From: Callaeas wilsoni
Taxonomy: Eukaryota; Chordata; Aves; Passeriformes; Callaeidae
Assembly (NCBI GenBank): GCA_013398955.1
Contig: VWPU01001236.1
Span: 1 to 64,000, forward strand
Length of the DNA: 64,000 nt
Direction of reading: 5' to 3'
The position numbers and the translations under genes are program-made. Each line of letters begins with the position of its first letter. Position 1 is the stretch's first letter. Shown piece by piece: positions 38,725 to 50,059 of the stretch. The notes under the pieces are model-generated. The model did not search any database, was not told where the DNA came from, and worked only from the letters and a program-made list of their open reading frames with translations.

Positions 38725-38785
38725 TACCCCTCCCCCCCAAAAACCCCACAACAAAATAAAATGAAACAAACAAATAAACAAAAAA
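38725..38785 (+). repeat. A-rich low-complexity tract
   Basis: A C8 run is followed by caaaac, taaaat and caaata-like units. No adjoining element is recognisable. Confidence 0.7.
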
Positions 38786-38799
38786 GTGAAGCAACAACA

Positions 38800-40510
38800 A
38801 CAATTTGATGAATACTTTTGAAATGAAAGGGATTCTTCAGTTTAAATAAAAGATGTCTGAGGCATACAGGATACACACCTACAAAATCAGGAATTTGACA
38901 CAGACAGTGAATCCCAAATCAGTGTATGTTATGTCATGCAGTGTAAGATCTTGAGAGCATCATATGATAGGAGTTTAAAACATGTGAATCACTTTTCTTG
39001 CATGATTGCCTCTGGTACATTTTGCCAGAGATATTGCAGATAATAACAGTGTGAATCTCTGAAAAAAAAGTAAGAAAAAATCATGAAAGTTAGGACAGAC
39101 TTTTCTATCATCATACAGCTGATAAAAGTAGTTCTAAAAAATCATGTGATTCAGAATGTCCCTAAACCATTTACTCGGGGGAAAAAAAAACCCAGACAAC
39201 CAAATGATTTTTCTTGTTTTACTCCTCCCTAAAGACACTATATGACCTCCACCAAGATTTTCTCTGAGCTGATTCTTAAACTAAGACCTCATATAAATAC
39301 TGCTGAATATTTTCTTACATGCAATTGTGACCCCTGTTTCTGAGCTAGTATGTAAATGCTACTTCATACAGATAAGCATTAAAAGTGACCACGACTCATC
39401 TGAAGAGAAGTGCTACACATCATAATTTCCTTTAAGAAGTATAGCAATTCATATTATAAGAGTTTTCCTGTGCGGCTCTTCATCTTGCTGTCTTTATTAC
39501 TGAGCAGTAAATGATGAATGTCTCCTCTCTCCTTCCCCACGTAGTGTTGTAAGATTGTACCTGCCCTTCTGGAGCACTAGAAAGAAGTTTGTTTCATATT
39601 TTACATAAACATTTCTCATCTGATCTCTCCTTCTGCCAGACAACAATTCTCATGCATAATAAATCTTAGGATGTAACACACAGAAAAATGACTGCTCCTC
39701 TTATTGAGTTTTTAGTTTTACTGTATTTTGTCCTCTTAATTTTTTTTTAATATATTTATGGAAGCTATTGTTATTCAGTTTCTTTTTCTGCTTCTTTTTA
39801 GTGGCTCCTAAACTCCTAAAAATATTCCTTATACAGAATTGTAGATTACAAGTTCTCTCACTTATTCCTTCTCTTACACAATAAAAGAATGTCCTAAAGA
39901 CTGCTCTCACTTTGATTCTGTAAATGTGTAACATCCTCACAGTGTGAACTACCATGTTTTCTGCTCTCAGAAGTTTCAAGGAACAATACATATTTCTGTC
40001 TACCTACATGACACCTTATTTTTCTTGGTTTTCAGAGTTTTTTCCACTTCTTTACCTGCATTTTTTCTTAATTGAAAAAGAAATGCTAATTTTGAATACA
40101 CAGTGATTTGACTGAAGAGACATTTGAGAAGAATGTTTCAGTCCTTATTTTGTCTCATTGAACGGAAATATGTACATCTCACAGTTTTTCTACAGTGTTA
40201 TAGGATTATGTTTTGTCAGATATAATTCTGAAGGTGAAAGCTAATATGTAGAGTATAAACATTGTCACATGTATTTCGTTGTTATATATCTGGTGTTTTT
40301 AGTGGAAAATTGTGTTTGCTGGAGATCATTTGACCTGTTGTAATGGAGATGTTCCTCACTCTATTACTTAGCTAGGAATTCTGACAGATGGTGAGAAATC
40401 TAAGCAAAATAAAGTTCACACAAATATTATTCAGTATTACTGGGATTTTTAAAATGTTTTTCTTATAACTACTCTTTCTTCTCATTAATTCTACTTTTGT
40501 TTTGTTTTCT
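38800..40510. other. Unassigned AT-rich DNA
   Basis: Nothing recognised. Open frames on the minus strand (39701-39991, 40372-40566) are A/T driven. Confidence 0.5.
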
Positions 40511-40516
40511 GATTTT

Positions 40517-40588
40517 TTTTTTGTTATTGTTGTTGTTGTTGTTGGTTTTGGTTTGTTTTTGTTCACTTTGTTTGTTTGTTTGTTTATT
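40517..40588 (+). repeat. (GTT)n and (GTTT)n simple repeats flanking a CR1 end
   Basis: ttgttattgttgttg-type units are followed by four tttg units, ending a few bases before the CR1 3' end at about 40592. The position suggests the tract grew at the CR1 terminus. Confidence 0.85.
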
Positions 40589-40591
40589 CTT

Positions 40592-40795
40592 TGAGGGATT
40601 CACAAAGATCATGGAGTCCAGCTCCTAGCCTTGCACAGAACACCCTAAGATTCACACCATATGCCCAAGAGCATTGTCCAAATGCTTCTTGAACTCTATC
40701 AGGCTGATGCTGGGACCATTCCCCTCCTGGGAGCCTATTCTGGTGCCCAGCCATCCTCGGAGTGATGAACCTCTCCCAAGGTTCCTAAGACACTG
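40592..40795 (-). mobile_element. CR1 LINE fragment, 3' end
   Basis: Antisense CR1 end, recognisable from gatcatggagtccagctcct, attgtccaaatgcttcttga, actctatcaggctgatgctg, ggaccattcccctcctggga and gtgcccagccatcctcggag. It is about 200 bases, 5'-truncated. The last tens of bases of the CR1 tail are altered or replaced by the GTTT repeat. Confidence 0.88.
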
Positions 40796-40963
40796 TGGTT
40801 AGGTTTGACCTTACCCCAGCTTTGATCAATTTAAAGTGAAGCACCTAGTTTAAATTATTTCAATAGATTCCCTTCAAAATCAGTGAAGCTGAATTGCCTG
40901 GCCAATCTTGTGACTTAGAATATGTTCAATATCTCAGCTGAATCATCTCTCTCTCTCCAATAG

Positions 40964-40995
40964 TTTTTGTTTGTTTGTTTGTTTGTTTGTTTTTT
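40964..40995 (+). repeat. (GTTT)n microsatellite
   Basis: Six tttg units ending in a T run; about 32 bases. Confidence 0.9.
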
Positions 40996-40999
40996 CCCC

Positions 41000-42070
41000 A
41001 GTTGATTGAAAGAAAATACTGTCTCAGAGGTATTACATACTTAGGTCGAACAGCCCAGCAGTGAAAAGGTCCAGGTAGCATAGCTCTAGAGCAATTGTGG
41101 TACTCAACCAGGATAGCTGTTTTACAGGCTCAGTCAGAGCTGAATGATTTTAAATGGTTTCTTTAATTTCTGGCTAATCCATGGTATTAAAGCTGCAGGT
41201 TTGCTTGTTTTGTTTTTTTAAAATACAGAATAATAACCCTAGTTTTACATTGTCAGAGTTTATAATAAAACCATAAAGAAACAAAAAGTGTTGCCAATTT
41301 TCGCAAAGAAAGAAGATTTTCTTTCTTATTTGTCATTGGCTTCCTAGTATCAAGGTAAGACTCCACAAAACAGCTTTTGTAGCAGCCATTGATTATTTCT
41401 GGCTTCCTGCACACTAACAAATTATCATGCAACACAAACCATATTGAAGGGCTAAGGCCAGAACAGAACAGGAAGGTGAAGCAGAGAAGTTAGTCATTTC
41501 TGACCTGAACACAGTGATCTGGGTCAAAATAATACAGAGACTACAGCCGGCTACAAAAAAATAAAAAAATCTTAAAAAAATCTTAAATTATAAAGTGTCT
41601 ACTGAAGCATGAACACTTAAAAAAAATGTTCTGTACAGAAAGACTAAACTTCTACTAAAGACCTCCATGATTTCACTTTGAGGAAACAATTTGGTTGTTT
41701 GCCATGTCCTGCTGGAGTGAGAAGCACTGTGGTAGGATAGCCAAGGGCAAGACTCTAGGTAATGGGAACAATCTGAGCAACACCAGGGACCTCCCCTAAG
41801 TTTTGACAAGGAGCCAAAATTTTAGATGTGCTCTTTTCCTTTGCCCTTGATCCTTTACAAGCATTTGTACCTGGTTCTCATTGATCATGCCTTCTCCACT
41901 ATCTTGTCTTCATTCCTCTTTCCACGATGCTAATGTTGTAGATAACTGAAGTCTTCATTACCCACAGAATTATCTTGATGCCTTCTGCTATGATATTTCC
42001 TTTGCTGCATATTTTAATGTCAAGCAAATTGTACAGGGTTATATAAAAAGGAGAAACCTCATAATCTATG
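41000..42070. other. Unassigned AT-rich DNA
   Basis: Nothing recognised apart from A-rich runs near 41555-41590. Confidence 0.45.
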
Positions 42071-42084
42071 AAATGGGACCAAAA

Positions 42085-42960
42085 GGGGCCCACCTCAAGT
42101 GCATGCACACAAATTAGGAAAGATCTATAGGACAGGACAACAGGGGAATCTTCTCAACTGGAAAATCAGCACAACTGATAGGAATGCCTATAATTTAATG
42201 CATGCAGACAGAGAACAAAGGGGAAGAAGTAGATGTCTGCCAGCAATTGAAAGGCTATGATCTCACTTGGATCACAGAAACAAGGTCAGATAGCTCATGC
42301 AACTGAAGGGCTGCAGTGGACAGGACAGTCTGGGATGGTGAACTGGGGGAGCTGCCAATTATGTGAGACAGAAGCAGGAGTGCATGGAGCTGTGTCTCAG
42401 GTCACATGAGGAGCCAGCTGAGAGCTTGTGGTTCGGGATTGCTGGAAAGACTAGCATGGGTCATAATGTACTGAGTGTCTGCTGTGGGTCACGTGAGGAA
42501 GAAGTAGAAGAAACCTTATTCAGATACTGTAAGAAGCCTCATGTTCACAGACACTGATGCTCACAAGTGACTTTAGCACATCCATATCTGCTAGAAGAGC
42601 AGCACACTAGGGCATGAGCAACCCAGAAGATTTATGGAATGCATCGATGACAGCTTCCTGGCACAGGAAATAGAGAAGACTATGATGAGTGACGCTCTTG
42701 TAAAAGTGACACAAATAAACAAGGAAGACCGGGTTGGAGTCAGCTTTGGCTGCTCTAACTGTGAGATGGACTTCGGGTTCCTGAGAGGAGAAAGCAAGCC
42801 AACTAGTAGACTCCCAACCCTGGCCTTTTGGAGAGTATACTTTGGCTTTTTCAGAGATCTGCTCGGAAGAATCCCCGGTAAGAGGGCTCTGGAGAAGAAG
42901 AGTGTTCTACAAGAGCTGATTAATTTTCAAAGATTGACCTCTCCAAGTTCAGCCCAATGA
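42085..42960 (+). mobile_element. CR1 LINE fragment: ORF2 endonuclease domain
   Basis: Sense-orientation start of CR1 ORF2. Near 42085 a frame gives L-K-C-M-H-T-N, the usual lead-in. At 42255-42305 it reads K-G-Y-D-L-T-W-I-T-E-T (endonuclease opening; family Y-D-L-I-x-I-T-E-T-W-W). At 42370-42540 it reads Q-E-C-M-E-L-C-L, then E-E-P-A-E-S-L-W and V-C-C-G-S-R-E-E-E-V-E-E, matching the family G-V-C-Y-R-P-P-D-Q-E-E-E-V-D-E. From 42634, M-E-C-I-D-D-S-F-L is followed by F-G-C-S-N-C-E-M (family L-G-C-S-D-H-E, which carries endonuclease catalytic D and H, both lost here) and then F-F-R-D-L-L-G-R-I-P. The frame shifts at least twice. There is no RT part and no 3' tail after about 42960. Confidence 0.8.
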
Positions 42961-43143
42961 ACAGGATATCACGCACACATGGAAGGAAACTTGCACTAAT
43001 GAACAAGTATCTTCTGACATAGTTCAGCCATTGAAGGTATACATACAAGGTGCGCCTTCTAGGCATTCCTGTGAAACTACTTTTGATTTCTTCAGTTTTA
43101 ATAGAAATGGTGGTATGACTGAAGAAAATTCTGGAAATCATTG

Positions 43144-43175
43144 GTGAGTGAGTGAGTGAGTGAGTGCGTGAGTGG
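43144..43175 (+). repeat. (GAGT)n microsatellite
   Basis: About seven gtga units with one g-c-g interruption; 32 bases. Confidence 0.92.
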
Positions 43176-43199
43176 AATGAAACTACTGATTTATGATCA

Positions 43200-45140
43200 A
43201 TTTTTTTTTTATGGTAGCCAGGGAGTGAAGGATAGTAGTTGACAATACAGTAAAGCCATGTTTTCAGAGACAGTCTAGAACCCCCTATAGGCCAGCATCA
43301 AATATATTCAGTTCTCAGTATAAATACTTTTAAAATAAACACCTTTATAGCTACAATGCTCCAGAAATTACTGTAACGGGTGTAGCTGGGTACCTTCACA
43401 CAAGTCTCCATTAGAATCAAAATAGTTTCAAGAAAGTTCATAGGCCACAGAACAGACTTGCTTGAATAATAGAGGACTCAGTCTCAATCTTTGATCACAG
43501 ACACACCCTCAGCTGTGTTGAATGAATGGCACAACCACATACTTTGAAAGACTAACATTCAGCATTTCAACAAAGTGAAATCAAGTGGACTTCCCTGCTG
43601 CATTGAATAAAGACTTTTGAATTCATAGTTGTGCTAAAATGTGACGTTTAGAATACCTCTATGAGGATTAGGAAACAATCTGCTTAGAGTGTCAGCACGA
43701 TTTGTTACCATTCAAGAAAGGCAGTCTAATGTGCATATATATACATGCATGAAATTAAAGTGTTATTTAAATGAGTGACGAACAATACAGAAATCACTTT
43801 TTGTCATCAATTATTTAATTCAGTAATGAAATAATCACTCCAAAACTGAGAAGCAGGTAAGGAGTTGCCAAAAAATCAATGACTGTCAAAACTTTCATTT
43901 TCTAGTCAGGAAATTAACTTCAATACTTCTACTTGCTTCTCTGCTTGTCTTCTCCTACTGTCTGAAATGCCTGTTTCAGTACAAATCAGTGTTCATTTTT
44001 ATTTTGCCCAATGTGTGATGAATACCAAGGAGCTTTAGAAGAGATTTGAAGTGTTTGTTTACAGTTTCCTCCAAAGGCAGGTATTCTTTTCAGGAACTTT
44101 GCCAAATTAGTTTAGATCCAACTGTTTAGCTTAACCAACAAGATAAGCCTACTCTGCTGGATATAGAACTATATATGACTTACTTTTTACACATATAAGA
44201 ATAGAACTTTTCTTGCAAAATATCCACAGCAAACAGATCCCGTCAGTTTCTTTTGGTTTGGTAAAGTTTGATTTGGTTTGATCTGCTTTGTTTTGCAATT
44301 GGAATGAAAAATATCCCTATCTTGTACTCAATATGTATAATTAGCCCTCTAGTGTCCTTTGTCTCTTTCCTCTTCAGACCTTCTGTACCTATTGACACTC
44401 AATTATTTCTTAAGGTGAGTTCATATGATATGATGCTGACATCTAAGCTTCCAAATAGATAATAAGGAGAAATAAGCACTTCAAAAGTGGAATCCATCTG
44501 TCTTCTTTTCACTCTATCCTTTTACCAACAGGACATAAACATCTACACATATCCACAGACATTCCAGTGTAGACAGCTGAGGGTTAATAGCAATGACATC
44601 TAAAATTTCCCAAGCGTTAGGAATATTTTGTCCAGCATATCCTCGTGCTCCCAAAGTTGTTTATTTTCTTGCTGCTTTTGACAGTTATCTTTCTTCTGTC
44701 TTGAACAAAATGTTCTGCCTAATTTTATTCTCTCATACATACCTTACATTTTTCTCTTAGTCTTGCAAATTCTGTTACTTGGGTCACTGCTGTCATGTTT
44801 TCCTGTTTATTCTGAATGCAGCTACACAAATCTTTGCACTTTTGGTGTTCACATGGCTCACATGCATATAAATCTCATATGTGGCACTACCATAATGTTA
44901 TAAGATGCTAACATACTAATTTTGATCACACTATCAGTAGAATATATTGTGTTTAAAGTAAATTAATTCTATCCTGGTTATTGTAATTATAATTTATAGG
45001 TATAATAGGCCTCTGTTTTTGCTACATACGATTTATTTTCCTTCATTCTCTCAGGATTTTAAACTCCACATTCTCATGGTCACTGCAGTTAAAACTGCTG
45101 TTGACCTTTACACCTTCATCAGTATTTAATGATTTGTGAC
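43200..45140. other. Unassigned AT-rich DNA between two opposed CR1 fragments
   Basis: Nothing recognised. Confidence 0.45.
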
Positions 45141-45144
45141 TAAA

Positions 45145-46300
45145 AGCTGAAACAATTGTTCCATATGACTCATCAACCATGTGCATCAAGAAATTGTCTG
45201 CAAAACATTCCAGAAATCTCTTCTATTGTTTGTACACAGACCTTTGCACAGATAGTGAAGAGAACTGCAATTGTGAGGATTTTTTCCAGTTATTTAAAGG
45301 AGATTTCATCTAACTTCCTCTTCCTTGTTGCTTTTTGCAGCAGAGTCCCCAGCTCATTAACATTCATTCTGGTCTATCCTCTTATCCTCAAGCAGCTCAT
45401 TCCCATTTCCAGTTTTTCTCCACTGCAAACAATGAAGATGCATTGAGTGTAAGCCCTTCTCCTCAGATTTTTCACCTATCTTCCTGCAAACTTTGCACTC
45501 AGACACTAAGGCTCCACCCATGCAATTTTCTCCACCACCTCTCTGTAATCTCTTTGAGGTCAAGGCTCTGCAGCTGTGGACAGATTTTTAGCTTCTCCTG
45601 TTTGTTTTGCATGCTCCATGGGTTTCGGTGCAAGTATTTGAAATGGACCCAGACATGCTGCTTTCACAGGAAAAGTGAAGGAATCTTCCCCATCATGCAG
45701 AGCTCCAGCCAGTTCTTTACTGTCCCTCCCTATCTTTGCTTTTTTTCAGATGATAACAACCCTTTCCTGTTGTACCTCCTTCAGACCTTTGTCCCATTTG
45801 TCAGATGGATCCTGTCTGTCATAGTCAGTCCTCTTTCCTCAAAGAGACTCCCATGATCATAATACACAAAACTGTGAGACACAGCCATCTGACCAAGTGC
45901 TGGTATGCTGGTGCATCCACTTCTGCCTCAGCTTTTCCCCCTTACTGGAGGGACTGAGACTACCATCTGAGCCTCCTGATGGAGTAACATTTCCTACTGC
46001 TCCCTGTTCTTTGCTTTCCCTCCTGTTGCCAGAAGTCTGCAGTGAAACTTGTCATGTGCAGGGTTGCCCTGGCTGTAGCATTGATGCCTACATGGATGAG
46101 CAGCAATGGGGATAGTCACAGGACTGCACAAGCCTTGCAGGTCTCTCTTTGAGATCGAGGAGGCAATCAAGTGTCAAGCAGAAATCATCTGAAACAACAG
46201 TTTAGATCAACAGGTGGGGCCTCCATCTGCCATCAGAGGGCATCCCCTGTGGCTGTCACCCTCTGTTGGTTCAGACTGAGATGTCTCTGATGCCTGCCTG
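45145..46300 (-). mobile_element. CR1 LINE fragment: ORF1 esterase region plus ORF2 endonuclease start
   Basis: Read on the minus strand from high to low coordinates. R-V-T-A-T-G-D-A-L near 46235-46260 is esterase block I (family V-V-G-D-S-L). H-V-G-I-N-A-T-A-R near 46080-46105 corresponds to H-V-G-T-N-D-T-A-R. A-Q-M-V-V-S-V-P-P-V-R-G follows, and Y-D-H-G-S-L-F-E-E-R-G-L then D-R-I-H-L-T (45805-45816) keeps the catalytic-type D and H. ORF2 then begins near 45635 with W-S-M-Q-N-K-Q-E-K-L and passes D-L-K-E-I-T-E-R-W-W (family D-L-I-A-I-T-E-T-W-W). It ends near 45150 with the segment for C-x-D-N-F-L-M-H-M-V-D-E. Frames are broken repeatedly. There is no RT domain or 3' tail. The ORF1 N-terminal region may continue to about 46940. 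The long plus-strand frame here (45335-45856, 173 codons) is antisense to this element. Confidence 0.78.
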
Positions 46301-46949
46301 ACTGGAGGTCATCTTCCTCATCCATTCCAAGGGAATTACACCTGAACAGTAACTGCAGAACAAGAAGGAGCTTTGCGTGTTGCCAGAAATCAAAAGTTTC
46401 TAGTCTTCTCCATTATGTGCCCCTCTTTATTCTTAACCCATAATGAGTTCTATAGCCGCATAGAAAATTACCCCTTTGATCTGTAAAGTGTACTGGGAAG
46501 AACTTGTTTAGTTGACCACTCCCAGGTTGTCTCACTCTGGTAGTAAAGATCTCACCATTTTCCTCAATGGCCCTGGAAGCAGTCAGCTTCCTTTCCACTG
46601 ATGAGGTGTCTTGCATTCCCTTGTTCACCCTGTGCTAGGTGTTTTGGGTGATTATCCTTCATCCACACAGCTCAGCTGTCACCACCTTCATTGCAGATTC
46701 TTGAGGAGGGATTCTGGACTCCTGTGCACCCTGGCTGCACTGTCTGCTGAGAGAAGTGCTGTACTTAGGTTAAGAGCCTCAGCTTGCCATCGAGATGTAT
46801 GGTCCAGTATGGATATACAGTGTAGTATGTTGCATACATTATTGCCAAAGTGTTCCTGAAAGAGAATAACATCCCAGGGAAAATGTTCTTGATACATAGA
46901 TACACTGGCAGAACAAAGGACAGTTTTCTTTAACATGCATATTTTTTTC

Positions 46950-48580
46950 TGAAGGACTTGTTTAAATTCATGTTTCTCAAACTATTTATTGAGCAGATTG
47001 TTGCAGTTTATAAAAAAAACTTACTTAAAATAAAAGTTACTTAATGCATATAGAAGATTTTTCTATCTCTCATTCATTTTCTAAGTGAAAATTAGCATAA
47101 TTCTAACACAAACCCAACAAAAAATATTTTACTGAAACTAATATGATGTGTAGTGCATACATAATGATGATTTTTAGCTTTAGAAAGCAGTTTAATATAC
47201 AAATCAGTTTTGCTTTCACAGATGTGAAAACTTTTCACAGTAAATGAAAAGAGATTTTCATGCTCCATCGATAAGCTTAATAAAGCAGACATGTTGGAAA
47301 TATCATAGAGTATTTTTTCTTTGGAAATATTTATGAGACTCTGTTGTTTGAACAGCAAAAACTATACGTAGAAGTGGACATATTGGTCTGGGGTTTTTTT
47401 AAGAACTTGAATATTTATTAGTTGTAAATCCAGATATATCAGATTTCCAAGAACAAATATGATCAGATAGAGTAAGACAGTCCCTCAGTTTGCCTCAGAA
47501 AACATGGTCATAATTTGCTTGCAGCTTGTGATAACAATTATTCTGAAGATTTGATTGTCTACCTGCAATGTCAACAATAGTCTTGAGTATATTGTACATT
47601 TGATTTACGTTAAAGGCCAATTATCACAGTCATTTCCCTGAAAGATGTAAAGACATTAAGTTTACCTTTCACAGTATAAATCAGAAACTGGCAGATGAAA
47701 TTAAGATCTAAGTCTCCCTACCACCCACCTCGATAACTGTGGTTTTATTGTGGCTGAAGCCACAATCCTGTTTGCATGATCACTGTCACCCTTACATACC
47801 TAGCACTGTCAAGAGGATAAGGCATGAGGGACAAGATGTGGTAATACAACACAGAAACACACTGCAAGCTGGAGAAATCCATGCTGTCCCTCAAACCAAA
47901 TAAGTACCAAATTGTATTTAGTGTGGAAAAATCATTCACATCCGTTATGTGAGTTATGAAGAATACTCACAGCCAGCTTATACCTTCTGCCTTTTTAAGA
48001 CACTGAGCACTTTTTTAGCAGCTGTTCATTGCAGCCGAGACTGCAGAAAAGCTAAGTGATAGGCTTTTCTGTAGCCAAAACAGACACCTAAAGCATGAAT
48101 GTATGCCTATTTTTATGTTCCTAGGAGATTTTCATGCTAAATGGAGAAGAACTTTAATGATATAGCCCCCTACAGGTTAGTCAGCTTTAGAAAATAAGCA
48201 GATTGAAATACTTGTGGGAAATCAGGACGATTTGGCACAAGTCCTTGCATTGGCTGGATTTTCATGGATTAGATTCTTTTCCCTTTTCATGTTAAAGTCC
48301 TTTTACCTTGCAGGCTTATTTCTATATTACCTGTGTTTCCAGACAAAATCTCTAAAATCTTATGATGACTAATAACCTATTGTTTTCCTGCCTACGGAAT
48401 TAACAAATTGACACAATTAATCCTTTTCTAAAGCTGCTTTATAAAGACTAGTTTGGCATAAAAAAAAAAAATAAGAAGATTAAAATTGCAATAAACTTTC
48501 ATTGTTTTGTTTTCTGAGTTTTAAAAATACACATGACTAAAAAACAGGTTAAAAATAGATGAATATTTTGTAGTAGGTAT
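46950..48580. other. Unassigned AT-rich DNA
   Basis: No gene or element recognised. Confidence 0.45.
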
Positions 48581-48583
48581 TAG

Positions 48584-48602
48584 TTTCAGTTTCAGTTTCA
48601 GT
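48584..48602 (+). repeat. (GTTTCA)3 short tandem repeat
   Basis: Three perfect copies of a hexamer. Confidence 0.85.
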
Positions 48603-48835
48603 GAATTGGAAGAAAATCAATGAAAAGATATTAATATTGTCAGTTTTTGATTTTCAAGGAAGGTAGAACATTAAAACAAATGAGAAAAGAAACATATCTT
48701 GGCAACAATGATTCAGTCTTATGGATTTTCTCCTTTATGCAATCATAGCTGATGTTACCAAGAGAAATAATACTTATATTTGATGGTAGACTTCACAATG
48801 GTCATATAGAACAGAAGCTGTCTCACAGGACTGCC

Positions 48836-50050
48836 AAGGGATCAGACACAGACAGCATGGGTTTAGGAAAGGCAGATCCTGCCTGACCAACCTGATCTCC
48901 TTTTATGATCAGGTGACCTGCTTAATGGATGAGGGAAAAGCTGTGGATGTGCCTTTGGCACTGTCTCCCATGGCATTCTCATAGGAAAGCTGTCTGCCCA
49001 TGGCTTGGACAGGTTCTCTTTGCTGGATGGCTATGCCCAGAGAGTGGTGGTGAATGGTGCTGCATCCAGTTGGAGGCCAGCTAATGGGCTTCCCCAGGCT
49101 TCAGGGTTGAGCACAGTCCTATTTAATATCTTTATTGGTTATCTGGGTAAGGGAATTGGGTCCGTCCTCAGTAATTTCACAGGCAAAACCAAGCTGGTAG
49201 CAGACTTGATCTGCTGGATGGTAGGAAGGCTCTGCAAAGGGATTTGGGCAGGCTGGCTAGATGGGTAAAGTCCAGCAGTATGAAGTTCAACAAGGCCGAG
49301 TGCCACGTTCTGCATTTGGTCACAACAATCCCATGCAGCACTACAGGTTGGAGGAAGAGTGGCTGGAAAGCTCTCCAGCAGAAAAGGGCCTGGGAGTCCT
49401 GGTTTACAACCAGCTAAACATGAGCCAGCAGTGTGCCCTAGGTGCTCAAGAAGGCCAACTGCTACCCGGCCCATACCAGCAATAGTGTGGCCAGCAGGAC
49501 CAGGGCAGTGATTGTTTCCCTGTAGTCAGCACTGGCGAGGCCACACCTGAGAATCTGTTTCCAGGTCTGGGTCCCTCACTACAACAAAGACGTTGAGGGG
49601 CTGGATTGTGTCCAGAGAAGGACATCAGAGCTGATGAAGGGTCTAGAAGGAAAGTCCTATGAAAAGCAGCAGGAACAGGGATTGTTTAGCCTGGAGAAAA
49701 AGAAGCTCAGAGGGACCTTATTGCTGTCTACAACTACCTAAGAAGAGGGTGTAGTAAGGTGAGGGTTGGCCTTTTCTCCCAGACAATTAGTGACATGATG
49801 AAAGGACATAGCCTCAAGCTGCACCAGGGGACATTCAGCTGGACATCAGGAGAAATTTCATCATGGAAAGGGTGCTTAAGCACTGGAATGGGCTACCCAG
49901 GGAGGGGGTTGAGTCATCATCCCTGGAGTCATTAAAGAAAGGATGTCACTTAATGCCATGGTCTAGTTGACAAGGTAATGTTCCCTCAAAGGTTGGACTC
50001 AATGACTTCAGAGGTCTTTTCCAACGTAAATGGTTCTGTAACTTTGTAAT
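48836..50050 (+). mobile_element. CR1 LINE fragment: C-terminal half of ORF2 (RT) and 3' end
   Basis: The longest CR1 piece in the window, about 1.2 kb in sense orientation. It opens with the stretch around cagcatgggtttaggaaagg (family H-G-F-x-K-G-R-S-C-L-T-N-L). It runs through the RT palm and thumb: R-V-V-V-N-G-A-A-S-S-W-R-P, then L-P-Q-A-S-G-L-S (family V-P-Q-G-S-V-L-G) and V-L-F-N-I-F-I. At 49176-49196 it reads F-T-G-K-T-K-L where the catalytic F-A-D-D-T-K-L should be, so both active-site aspartates are gone. L-G-V-L-V-Y-N-Q-L-N-M-S-Q-Q-C-A-L and later L-F-S-L-E-K-K-K-L-R-G-T-L-L follow in shifting frames. The 3' end is present as ggttggactcaatgacttca and ccaacgtaaatggttctgta. Several indels and a missing segment near 48960 show it is dead. 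Confidence 0.92.
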
Positions 50051-50059
50051 GAAATGTAG

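Noticed and set aside
45335..45856. Longest plus-strand open frame (173 codons)
   Set aside because: It is antisense to a CR1 ORF1/ORF2-junction remnant whose minus-strand blocks are clearly recognisable, so the frame is incidental.
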